Below are positions 7,857-14,567 of a stretch of 64,000 nt of DNA, in pieces. The stretch spans positions 388 through 64,387 of the forward strand of contig NZ_QRAN01000002.1 of assembly GCF_003457605.1 (NCBI RefSeq). The letters are read 5' to 3'. Every line of letters begins with the position of its first letter. Position 1 is the stretch's first letter. Made by a program: the position numbers and the translations under genes. The notes under the pieces were generated by a model, which was not told the origin of the DNA, did no database searches, and saw nothing but the letters and a program-made list of their open reading frames with translations. This DNA is from Seongchinamella sediminis. GTDB lineage: Bacteria; Pseudomonadota; Gammaproteobacteria; Pseudomonadales; Halieaceae.

Positions 7857-8802
7857 AGCTGCGGCTGAATATCGAGGTCTCGGCATAGCCCAGCTTCAGC
7901 GCCAGGTCCGTCACCGACAGGCTCTTGTGGCGCAGGTGCTGCTCGGCCAGCGCCAGCCGCGTCTCCCGCAGCAGTTCGCCGTAGCTGCTGCCCTCCTCCT
8001 GCAGACGCAGCTGCAGCACCCGCGGGTGCATATCCAGGGTGGCGGCAATCACCTCCAGGCTGCACTCGCCGCTTGCAAGCAACTGGCCAATGATTGCCCG
8101 GGCCTGGTTCCTCAGATTATCCGGGTAGCGCTCCTGCAGCGTCGCCAGGTAGGCCTGCAGGTGCTCCCGCACGCTGCCCTCATCGAAGTTGGGCTGGCGC
8201 TGCAACCAGCTGCCGGGAAAGCGCACCCCGTCAAAAGGACTGCTGAAGCGCACCCGCGACAACAGCGCGCTGTCCACCCGGGAGTCATCCATATCCGGCG
8301 CCGGCTGCCGCAACACAATGGGAAAGCCCGGCTGGTCCAGCTGCAACAGGTCGGCGAGGAAACTGGCCAGCTGGCCGACGCTCAACTGCAGGGTCTGGTC
8401 CAGCCCCAGGGAGCTGAACACGGTGAAGGCCAGCGCCAGCTCGCAGTTCTCGCCCCGGGTTTTTATGTCCAGGCTCACGCCCCGGGCGTGCAGGTAAAGG
8501 TTGCGGTTGGCCTCCTCGATCGCCTCGCGCACGGAGGGCTGGCGGAACACGGCCATGTTCAGGTCTCCCAGCACCGAGGAGCTCTGGTGCTGGGACATCA
8601 ACAGGCCGAAACAGGGCTCGTCCAGCCGGTGCGCGCTGAGCTCCAGCAGCTCAGCCATTTTGCTGTAGGCAATATAGTGGTTGGGGTTGCGCAGCTGGGC
8701 CGGGCTCAGGCCCGCTTCGGCCAGCAGGGCATTGGGGTTCGCCCCCAGTCGCTTGACCAGCTTCTCATAGCCATCAATTGCACCGCTGCGTACCAGGAAC
8801 AT
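7801..8802 (-). CDS. AraC-family transcriptional regulator (OruR/ArgR-like)
   Basis: 333 residues from the chosen ATG. The N-terminal two thirds match the arabinose-binding-like sensor found in OruR-type regulators (GAIDGYEKLVKRLG near the start). The C-terminal part, about 230-330, holds two helix-turn-helix motifs ending LALKLGYAETSIFSRSFKQW. A TTG at 8865 would add 21 residues, but ATG 8802 gives the usual family N-terminus MFLVRSG and has GGGTGGG before it. A TATACT box on the minus strand (8867-8872) sits at a sensible distance for a promoter. The ligand is unknown. Its convergent partner is the cupin dioxygenase, which it might control. Confidence 0.85.
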   Translation of the reverse strand: MFLVRSGAIDGYEKLVKRLGANPNALLAEAGLSPAQLRNPNHYIAYSKMAELLELSAHRLDEPCFGLLMSQHQSSSVLGDLNMAVFRQPSVREAIEEANRNLYLHARGVSLDIKTRGENCELALAFTVFSSLGLDQTLQLSVGQLASFLADLLQLDQPGFPIVLRQPAPDMDDSRVDSALLSRVRFSSPFDGVRFPGSWLQRQPNFDEGSVREHLQAYLATLQERYPDNLRNQARAIIGQLLASGECSLEVIAATLDMHPRVLQLRLQEEGSSYGELLRETRLALAEQHLRHKSLSVTDLALKLGYAETSIFSRSFKQWTGLSPRQWQQRHLE

Positions 8803-9119
8803 AACAGCCCACCCGGGAGCTCGCCCGCTTTCGTGAAAAATCAACACCGCTTCGCGATTGATCAAGAGTATAACAACCTGCGCGGCTGACTTGGCACGAC
8901 TGGATAGAGAGCTGGCTCCTGCCCCAGGCGGCGGACATGCCTCTCATTTACAGCGTCAGCAAGGCGGCGGTGGATATTGACCCGGTGCGCGGCACCACGA
9001 AATTGATTTATCCAGGCGCGTGATAGTCGGTTTCTTGCCATGAACCAGTATTCAAGAACCATGCTATGATCACAAGCGAACTTCTGTGAACCATATTGAA
9101 CCATAAAGGCAGGTGAGCG
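8803..9119. other. Intergenic region between araC-type gene and antitoxin
   Basis: 317 bases. The left part holds the araC promoter region. A frame without a start codon (8892-9023, plus strand) could be the relic of a gene end, but I cannot assign it. The right part (from 9041) carries the toxin-antitoxin operator repeats. Confidence 0.4.
9041..9104 (+). promoter_or_regulatory. Putative autoregulatory operator and extended -10 of the TA operon
   Basis: Four near-identical motifs lie here: TGAACCAG (9041-9048), AAGAACCAT (9054-9062), TGAACCAT (9087-9094) and TGAACCAT (9097-9104). The last two are spaced 10 bases apart, one helical turn. Between them is an extended -10, TGCTATGAT (9062-9070). 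Ribbon-helix-helix antitoxins usually bind such iterated sites to repress their own operon. The link to this antitoxin is inference. Confidence 0.55.
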
Positions 9120-9359
9120 ATGGGTACCGAGGCATTCACAATCCGGTCTGAAACCAAAAAAGTACGGCAACTGGACAGGTTGGCAAGCCAACTGGACAGG
9201 TCTCGCAATTACCTGGTCAACCAGGCGATTGATCAACTACTGGAATTACATGCCTGGCAAATCGAGCGCACGAAAGAAGGCATAAAAGCGGCGGATGAGG
9301 ATCACTTTGCCAGTGACACCGAAATGGAGCGAATTTTTGACAAATACGCAGACCGCTGA
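9120..9359 (+). CDS. Ribbon-helix-helix (CopG/ParD-like) antitoxin
   Basis: 79 residues. The N-terminal 45 form a ribbon-helix-helix DNA-binding fold: a short strand (AFTIRSE) and two helices (KVRQLDRLASQL, RNYLVNQAIDQLL). The charged C-terminal tail should wrap the toxin. AGGTGAG sits just before the ATG. The toxin gene starts two bases after this stop, so the two are co-translated. It would neutralise the ParE-like toxin and repress transcription at the repeated GAACCAT sites upstream. Such pairs stabilise chromosomal segments or plasmids. Length and order are typical of the family. Confidence 0.85.
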   Translation: MGTEAFTIRSETKKVRQLDRLASQLDRSRNYLVNQAIDQLLELHAWQIERTKEGIKAADEDHFASDTEMERIFDKYADR

Positions 9360-9361
9360 TT

Positions 9362-9649
9362 GTGCGAATCGTATGGACTGAGCCGGCGGCGTGGGCACTG
9401 GAGAGCATTCAGGACCACATCGCCAGAGACAACCGCCGTGCGGCCTGGGAAGTCGCACAGAGGGTGCGCAAGGCAGTCAATCAGCTTCAGGAACACCCCA
9501 GAATGGGCAGATCGGGACGTGTGCGGGGAACAATGGAGCTCGTCATTCCAGGTCTGCCCTATGTCGTGCCGTACCGGTTAAAAGACGGCGATATCCAGAT
9601 TCTCAGTGTTTTCCATGAGGCCCGGAAGTGGCCAGAGCAGTTTGAATAG
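9362..9649 (+). CDS. RelE/ParE-family toxin
   Basis: 95 residues from GTG. It has the compact ParE/RelE fold: an N-terminal strand (IVWTEPA), two helices (WALESIQDHIARD, AWEVAQRVRKAVNQL), the conserved HPRMGRSGR turn, then strands ending DIQILSVFHEARKWP. That last motif is typical of ParE, which poisons gyrase, although some relatives cut mRNA on the ribosome. Which applies here cannot be told from sequence. It is the second gene of a two-gene operon with the antitoxin 2 bases upstream. No frameshift or missing part is seen, so it should be active. Confidence 0.85.
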   Translation: MRIVWTEPAAWALESIQDHIARDNRRAAWEVAQRVRKAVNQLQEHPRMGRSGRVRGTMELVIPGLPYVVPYRLKDGDIQILSVFHEARKWPEQFE

Positions 9650-9678
9650 GAAAGCAGACTGCTCCCCACAAGCGGTCG

Positions 9679-10917
9679 CTAACTGACCGGGTGCAGCACC
9701 ACCGGCAGGCCCGAGTAGCCCATCACAAAATTGGAGTGCACCCGCTCCGGCTCGCCCACCACCTCGATCCGCGCGAAGCGCCGGAGGATCTCCTCCCACA
9801 ATATCCGCAGCTGCAGTTCCGCCAGGCGGTTGCCCATGCAGCGGTGAATACCAAAGCCGAAGGACAGGTGCTTGCGCGGGTTGGCGCGATCGATAATAAA
9901 CTCGTCGGGGCGCTCTATGGCGGTCTCATCCCGGTTACCGGACACGTACCACATCACCACCCGCTGGCCCTTGCTGATCAGCTTGCCGCCCAGTTCGACG
10001 TCTTCGGTGGCGACCCGGCGCATATGCGCCAGCGGCGTCTGCCAGCGGATAACTTCCGAGACCATGGAGGGGATGAGGTCATGGTTGGCCTTGAGCTTGG
10101 CGAACTCGTCCGGGTACCGGTCCAGGGCCAGCACCGAGCCGCTCATGGTATTGCGGGTGGTGTCGTTGCCGCCAACGATTAACAGCATCAGGTTGCCCAG
10201 GTACTCCATGGGCTCCATGTTTCTGGTCGCCGGGTCGTGGGCCAGCAGGGAGATAAAATCGGTGCCGCCGGGCTGGTCAGCGCGCTGCTGCCACAGCTCA
10301 TTGAAGTAGGCCAGGCACTCCATCATGATGGCGGTGCGCTCCTCCTCGGACCGGTCGCCACCGACGTTGGGGCCGGAGGTGGCCACGTCCGACCAGTAGG
10401 TCAGCTTGCGGCGCTCCTCGAAGGGAAAATCGAACAGGGTCGCCAGCATCCGGGTGGTCAGTTCGATGGACACCCGGTCGACCCAGTTGAAGCGCTCTCC
10501 CAGCGGCAGCTCATCGAGCACTTCCACCACCCGGCGGCGAATCAGGGCCTCCATCTCCTGCAGGCGCTGGGGCGCCACCGCCGGCTGCACTACCTTTCGC
10601 TGCTGGTCATGCTTCGGCGGATCCATGGCGATGAACATCGGCGGCTCAAAGTCGGTTTCCGGCTCGCCAATACCAATGGAGGGGTAGGAAGAAAACAGCT
10701 CGTGGTGTGAATCCACGAACACAATGTCCTGGTAGCGGGTGACCGACCAGTAGGGGCCGAAGTCACCGCCCTCGACAAAGTGCACCGGGTCCTCATCGCG
10801 CAGGCGCTTGAAATAATCCAGGTGATACTGCTTCTGGAACAGCAGGGGTATCGCCGGGTCCAGCTCGGACAGCGCCAGCTGGTAGGGATCGGATGGCAGG
10901 TCAAGGGCTGTATTCAT
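9679..10917 (-). CDS. Cytochrome P450 of the CYP153 type (alkane terminal hydroxylase)
   Basis: 412 residues, full length. The haem-binding loop is FGFGIHRCMGN with Cys360 as thiolate ligand. The I-helix has VGGNDTTRN and the K-helix ExxR is EVIRW. Stretches such as MFIAMDPPKHD, MLATLFDFPFEERRKL and VVMWYVSGNRDE match the CYP153 alkane hydroxylases I remember closely along their length. They oxidise the terminal carbon of medium-chain alkanes or similar molecules using a ferredoxin and its reductase. Neither partner gene is next to it, so electrons must come from elsewhere. Cytosolic. It lies 107 bases downstream of the Rieske oxygenase gene on the same strand and may share its control. Confidence 0.9.
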   Translation of the reverse strand: MNTALDLPSDPYQLALSELDPAIPLLFQKQYHLDYFKRLRDEDPVHFVEGGDFGPYWSVTRYQDIVFVDSHHELFSSYPSIGIGEPETDFEPPMFIAMDPPKHDQQRKVVQPAVAPQRLQEMEALIRRRVVEVLDELPLGERFNWVDRVSIELTTRMLATLFDFPFEERRKLTYWSDVATSGPNVGGDRSEEERTAIMMECLAYFNELWQQRADQPGGTDFISLLAHDPATRNMEPMEYLGNLMLLIVGGNDTTRNTMSGSVLALDRYPDEFAKLKANHDLIPSMVSEVIRWQTPLAHMRRVATEDVELGGKLISKGQRVVMWYVSGNRDETAIERPDEFIIDRANPRKHLSFGFGIHRCMGNRLAELQLRILWEEILRRFARIEVVGEPERVHSNFVMGYSGLPVVLHPVS

Positions 10918-11024
10918 GGCGACGGCTCTGGCAAACGCGTAGTCACTTGATACTAGCCGCTGAACGCTGAAATGCCAGCGCGGCAGCCCGGGCCTGACCT
11001 GGCCACTGGCGTGGCGCTGGGCTA

Positions 11025-12164
11025 TCAGTCGATATAGGCATCCACCGTGCGGTTAAACACCTCCAGCGCGCCCTCGAAGCGGCCGAAATTGAGCGGCTGC
11101 CGGGCGCCGCTGGCCAGGCCGCGCTGGATACCCTCGGCGAGGTCGAAGTCCTCGATCAGGGTCGCTACCGTCAGTTCGTGGTTCTTTTGCCAGTAGTCCT
11201 GGCGCTCGGGAGTGTTGTCCGCCACCGGAACCATGGTGTTCAGCACCAGCTGGGTATTGCCGGCGTCCTGCGGCCTGCTCTGGATCCAGATGAAGTGATC
11301 CTCCTGCACCAGGAACTGGGCGGTGCCGAACAGGGTATAGAGCACGTTGGCGTGCTCGCCCAGGGACCACTCACTGGTCTCCAGGTCACTGAGTTCCGGG
11401 AGCGTACTGCGCGGCAGGATGGAGCGTATATGGGGGCCGAAGCTGCGGTAGGAGGACAGGTTGTCCAGGAACAGCGGCGCGATGGTATCCCGGTGGGCAA
11501 CGCGGAAGTGATAGGCCTCCAGCCCCCCCTCCACCAGCAGCTTCCAGTTGGCCGGAATATCCAGGGTGGCGCTGGCGAACACGCTATGCGCCTGGGCCTG
11601 CAGGGCCTCCATGTCGGCCGCCATCGCCCCCAGGTGTTGCGCCACATCGATGTCCCGGGCGCCCTCTGCCAGGTTGACCCAGATCCAGCCGGCATGTACC
11701 TCGCAGGGTAGGGCATGCAGGCCGTGCTCGGCGCGGTCCAGGCCGGGGAAGCCGGACTTTTCGTGGGGCACGGCGATCAGCTCGCCCGTGTTGTTCCAGG
11801 TCCAGGCATGATAGGGGCAGCTGAAGCGCTGCTTGCAGCCCGCTGCCTCGGGCACCAGCTGCGCGCCGCGGTGCCGGCACACGTTGTAGAAGGCGCGCAC
11901 CGCACCCTGCTCGTCGCGGGTCAGCAGCAGGGGGGAGCCCACCACCTCGACAGTGACGAAGGCACCCGGCTCCGGCAGCGCGGAGACGTGGGCGGCGATC
12001 TGCGGCAGGCCGCGGTGGATGCGCTCGCGCTCGCGGGCGAATACCGGGGCCGAGGTGTAGCGCTCGGTGTCTACCTTGACCCAGTGCTCGTCCAGGAAGG
12101 GGGATTTGCTCGCGTGGAGCGCGACCAGTTCGTCCAGCAATTCGACCTGCGTTTGTTTGTCCAC
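11025..12164 (-). CDS. Rieske [2Fe-2S] aromatic-ring-hydroxylating oxygenase, alpha subunit
   Basis: 379 residues from GTG 12164, chosen because GGAGG lies 8 bases before it. Longer readings would run back through the operator and into the divergent tetR gene. The Rieske centre is Cys96-x-His98 and Cys116-x2-His119 (CRHRGA, CPYHAW). The C-terminal catalytic domain has the helix with EAYHFRVAHRD that supplies mononuclear iron ligands. Such enzymes hydroxylate or demethylate aromatics, sterols, betaines and similar compounds with O2. The substrate here is unknown. No beta subunit, ferredoxin or reductase is adjacent. It is controlled very probably by the divergent TetR through the dyad at 12184-12226. 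Confidence 0.87.
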   Translation of the reverse strand: MDKQTQVELLDELVALHASKSPFLDEHWVKVDTERYTSAPVFARERERIHRGLPQIAAHVSALPEPGAFVTVEVVGSPLLLTRDEQGAVRAFYNVCRHRGAQLVPEAAGCKQRFSCPYHAWTWNNTGELIAVPHEKSGFPGLDRAEHGLHALPCEVHAGWIWVNLAEGARDIDVAQHLGAMAADMEALQAQAHSVFASATLDIPANWKLLVEGGLEAYHFRVAHRDTIAPLFLDNLSSYRSFGPHIRSILPRSTLPELSDLETSEWSLGEHANVLYTLFGTAQFLVQEDHFIWIQSRPQDAGNTQLVLNTMVPVADNTPERQDYWQKNHELTVATLIEDFDLAEGIQRGLASGARQPLNFGRFEGALEVFNRTVDAYID

Positions 12165-12183
12165 TGTGCTGCCTCCAGCATTT

Positions 12184-12226
12184 CCTACCAGTTGGTAGGT
12201 AACAACCTTACCTACCAACTGGTAGG
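12184..12226. promoter_or_regulatory. TetR-type operator: perfect 19-bp dyad with nested palindromes
   Basis: The arms CCTACCAGTTGGTAGGTAA (12184-12202) and its exact reverse complement (12208-12226) flank a 5-base spacer. Each arm itself contains the 16-base near-palindrome CCTACCA-GT/AC-TGGTAGG, so there are four CCTACC half-sites. It lies between divergent Rieske-oxygenase and tetR genes, starting 20 bases from the first start codon and ending 52 bases before the second. This is the expected place for one regulator to control both. Confidence 0.85.
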
Positions 12227-12278
12227 AGGTCAAGCCCTGGGGTACACTCGCGGTTTTCAAGCAAGCAGTGCCCCAACC

Positions 12279-12872
12279 ATGTCTACCCGTGACCAGTTCA
12301 TCGCCACCGCCGAGCACCTCTTTGCCGCCCGGGGCTTTTATGGCGTGAGCATTGCCGCCATCGCCGAGCAGATGGGCCTGACCAAGCAGGCCCTGCTGCA
12401 TTACTTCAGCAGCAAGGAGAAGCTCTACGGCGAGGTGCTGCAGGCCATATCCGGCGAACTACTGGCCGTCACCCGGGAAATAATAGAACGGGAAGCGGAC
12501 CCCGCAAGCCGGTTGACCGAGCTGGTGGTGGCGCACTTGCACAAGCTGCTGCAGAACCCGGATGCCGCGCGCCTGATCATGCGCGAGCTGCTGGACAACG
12601 AGCAGCGGGCCGGCAGCGCCGCCAGCTGGTACCTGCAGCCCTACCTGGAGACCCTGGTGGACACCGCGCTGATGCTCGACCCGGCCCGGGTCGAGGATCG
12701 CGGCCAGGCGCTGGCGATGATTTACCAGTTACTCGGCGCCGCCCATTATTTCGCCATCTCGGGTCCGACCCTGTCGCGCATGTTCGGCCCCGACACCTAC
12801 GCCGAGGCGGCCGCCCGCTGTGAACAGGAATTGCGCCAGCTGATCCGGGCCCGGCTGGCTGGCGAGCGTTAG
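12279..12872 (+). CDS. TetR-family transcriptional repressor
   Basis: 197 residues. The N-terminal DNA-binding domain is clear: RDQFIATAEHLFAARGFYG, then the helix-turn-helix VSIAAIAEQMGLTKQALLHYFSSKEKLY (residues about 22-50). The remaining helical domain would bind an effector and form the dimer. It starts at ATG 12279; longer readings would read back through the operator. Divergent from the Rieske oxygenase with a strong dyad between them, so it most likely represses both itself and the oxygenase, and possibly the downstream CYP153, until a substrate or fatty-acid-like ligand binds. The ligand is inferred only from the neighbouring catabolic genes. Confidence 0.9.
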   Translation: MSTRDQFIATAEHLFAARGFYGVSIAAIAEQMGLTKQALLHYFSSKEKLYGEVLQAISGELLAVTREIIEREADPASRLTELVVAHLHKLLQNPDAARLIMRELLDNEQRAGSAASWYLQPYLETLVDTALMLDPARVEDRGQALAMIYQLLGAAHYFAISGPTLSRMFGPDTYAEAAARCEQELRQLIRARLAGER

Positions 12873-12955
12873 CCGCAGGGCAACATCACCCGGCGGTGCA
12901 TTGGCGGCGGTGGCCGGGTAAAGTAGGACCCTATCCACAGCAACGGCAGGCAGCG

Positions 12956-13378
12956 ATGAACTGGAAATACTTCGGCAAGGTACACAAGACCCTCTACCGC
13001 CTCACCGGCGGCCGGCTGGGCGCGCGCATGGGCTGGATTGACGTCGCCCTGGTCAGCGTTGTCGGGCGCAAAACCGGCAAGCAGCGCACCGTGCCCATTG
13101 CCTGCTACCCCTACCGGGACTCCATCGCGGTGTCGGCCTCCAACAGCGGGCTGGAGAGCGATCCGGCCTGGTACCTGAACATGCAGGCCAACCCCGAGGT
13201 GTCGGTGCAGCTGGGCCGGGAGCAGTTCCGGGCGATGGCGGAAGAGGTGCCGGAGGAAGAGCGGGAGGCGCTCTGGGAAAAAATCGTCGAGATCAATCAC
13301 CACCAGGGTGAGTACCTGCAACAGACCACGCGACGGATTCCGCTGGTCTGGTTCCGCCGCCTCGACGAGGCGGATTAA
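12956..13378 (+). CDS. Nitroreductase/deazaflavin-dependent oxidoreductase (DDN-like) family protein
   Basis: 140 residues. It matches the split-beta-barrel family named after the F420-dependent nitroreductase Ddn: VALVSVVGRKTGKQRTVPIAC near residue 30, then DPAWYLNMQANPEVSVQLG. In actinobacteria members use F420. In gammaproteobacteria the cofactor is uncertain and may be FMN or haem. No signal peptide. GGCAGG lies a few bases before the ATG. It is 83 bases after tetR on the same strand, so it may be read from the tetR promoter. It ends 4 bases inside the convergent DUF502 gene. Confidence 0.75.
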   Translation: MNWKYFGKVHKTLYRLTGGRLGARMGWIDVALVSVVGRKTGKQRTVPIACYPYRDSIAVSASNSGLESDPAWYLNMQANPEVSVQLGREQFRAMAEEVPEEEREALWEKIVEINHHQGEYLQQTTRRIPLVWFRRLDEAD

Positions 13379-13998
13379 CTGTCGCCGGTCTCTTCCCGGC
13401 GGTACATCAGCGAGGCCCCGGCGCCCCACTGGGTCACCGCGTTGAGGAACTCCTGCACCGGCGTGTCCAGCAGGGTGACCTCACTGATGGGCAGCACGTG
13501 CAGCTGCCCCAGGGTCGCTGCCGGCACGGTGGGCACGAACACCACCACCCGGCCGTCGGGCAATTCCTCGACAATCAGCGCGTACTGGCGGCCGCTGCTG
13601 CCATACAGCGACACCTCCGCGGGCTTGAGCTTGAGCACCTCGTCGCGGCTGCCGACTATCTGCATCACCAGGTTGCGCAGCATGCCCAGCACCGGCAGGT
13701 ACTTTTCCAGCAGGCTGTCGTAACGGGATTCCAGGGCGGCGCCGATACCGGTGCGCAGGGCCAGGCCGATGAAGAAGCAGGCCAGCACCAGGCCCAGCAG
13801 CGCGCCGAGGCCGATAATAATGCCATCGACGAATTCGCTGAAGGGAAGATCCAGCCCGGTGACCCGGGCCAGTTCCACCGCCAGGTCGTAGGCGAAGTAG
13901 AACGCCACCCCCAGCAGCGCCAGCGGCACCAGCAGCAACAGGCCCGCCAGCGCCGTGGAAACAAAGAAGGTCAGGGCCTTCCTCGCGATTGTGGCCAA
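13375..13998 (-). CDS. DUF502 membrane protein
   Basis: 207 residues. Two membrane helices (about 9-36 and 57-83) precede a soluble C-terminal domain rich in strands (about 115-190) with FVPTVPAATLGQLHVLP. This is the DUF502 layout, whose function is not established as far as I know. No ATG is available near the N-terminus; TTG at 13998 is the best start and lies 4 bases beyond the stop of the upstream lectin gene, with GGAAG before it. The two are probably one transcript. Its 3' end overlaps the convergent DDN-like gene by 4 bases. Confidence 0.75.
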   Translation of the reverse strand: MATIARKALTFFVSTALAGLLLLVPLALLGVAFYFAYDLAVELARVTGLDLPFSEFVDGIIIGLGALLGLVLACFFIGLALRTGIGAALESRYDSLLEKYLPVLGMLRNLVMQIVGSRDEVLKLKPAEVSLYGSSGRQYALIVEELPDGRVVVFVPTVPAATLGQLHVLPISEVTLLDTPVQEFLNAVTQWGAGASLMYRREETGDS

Positions 13999-14002
13999 GG
14001 GG

Positions 14003-14464
14003 CTACTTCCAGACCAGCTGTTCCGAGTTGCTGCAGTTACCGGCTACCACTTTCGCCCCCGGTTTGGGCGGATTGCCCTGCGGCTGCAGGCATTTCCTGG
14101 CATTGCTGATCAGGCGCTGTTTGTCATCGTGGGTCCATTTCTGGGCCTTGGCGTTGTTGCAGTCCTGCAGGTTCGAGCCGCCCACGCAGCGCCCGTTATG
14201 GGCGACCAGGCGCTGCTTGTCGTCCATGGTCCACTGCTGGGAATTTTTCTTGGCGTTGCACTTGGCCAGCACCAGGCCATTGCCCTCGAAATCCAGGCAC
14301 TCGCCGTTACTTGCCTTGTAGCTGCGCGCACCCTGGGCTTCGGCCACGATCTTGTGCCCCTCTTCCTGCATCGACTTGAGGGCGTCGGTATTGAACTCCA
14401 CCGCCTGGGCGGGGCCGATCAAGCCCAGTGCCAGTGCCGAAACAAAAAATATCCGTTTCATCAT
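14003..14464 (-). CDS. Secreted ricin-type beta-trefoil lectin domain protein
   Basis: 153 residues. A signal peptide (about 1-22, ending AQA) is followed by a short helix and a ricin-B trefoil. Repeated Q/K-x-W triads (SQQWTMDDKQRL, AQKWTHDDKQRL) and paired Cys mark the sub-domains (NGECLDFEG, NGRCVGG, ARKCLQPQG). The domain usually binds galactose-type sugars or other glycans. No enzymatic domain is attached, so this is a small free lectin or an adhesion factor. GGGAGA precedes the ATG. It is followed after 4 bases by DUF502, with which it is probably co-transcribed. Confidence 0.8.
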   Translation of the reverse strand: MMKRIFFVSALALGLIGPAQAVEFNTDALKSMQEEGHKIVAEAQGARSYKASNGECLDFEGNGLVLAKCNAKKNSQQWTMDDKQRLVAHNGRCVGGSNLQDCNNAKAQKWTHDDKQRLISNARKCLQPQGNPPKPGAKVVAGNCSNSEQLVWK

Positions 14465-14567
14465 ATTCTCCCTTTCACTAGTATTGTCGATTCTACCAAA
14501 ACATTAGACGCTGCAGGTGGCCGAGGCAACCACCACTGCCCGCCCCCTGCACAATCCAGCGAGAGCC

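Noticed and set aside
8892-9023. Stop-terminated plus-strand frame before the TA operon that reads like the end of a protein (MPLIYSVSKAAVD...)
   Set aside because: It has no start codon and I could not assign a family; possibly a decayed gene, but the evidence is thin.
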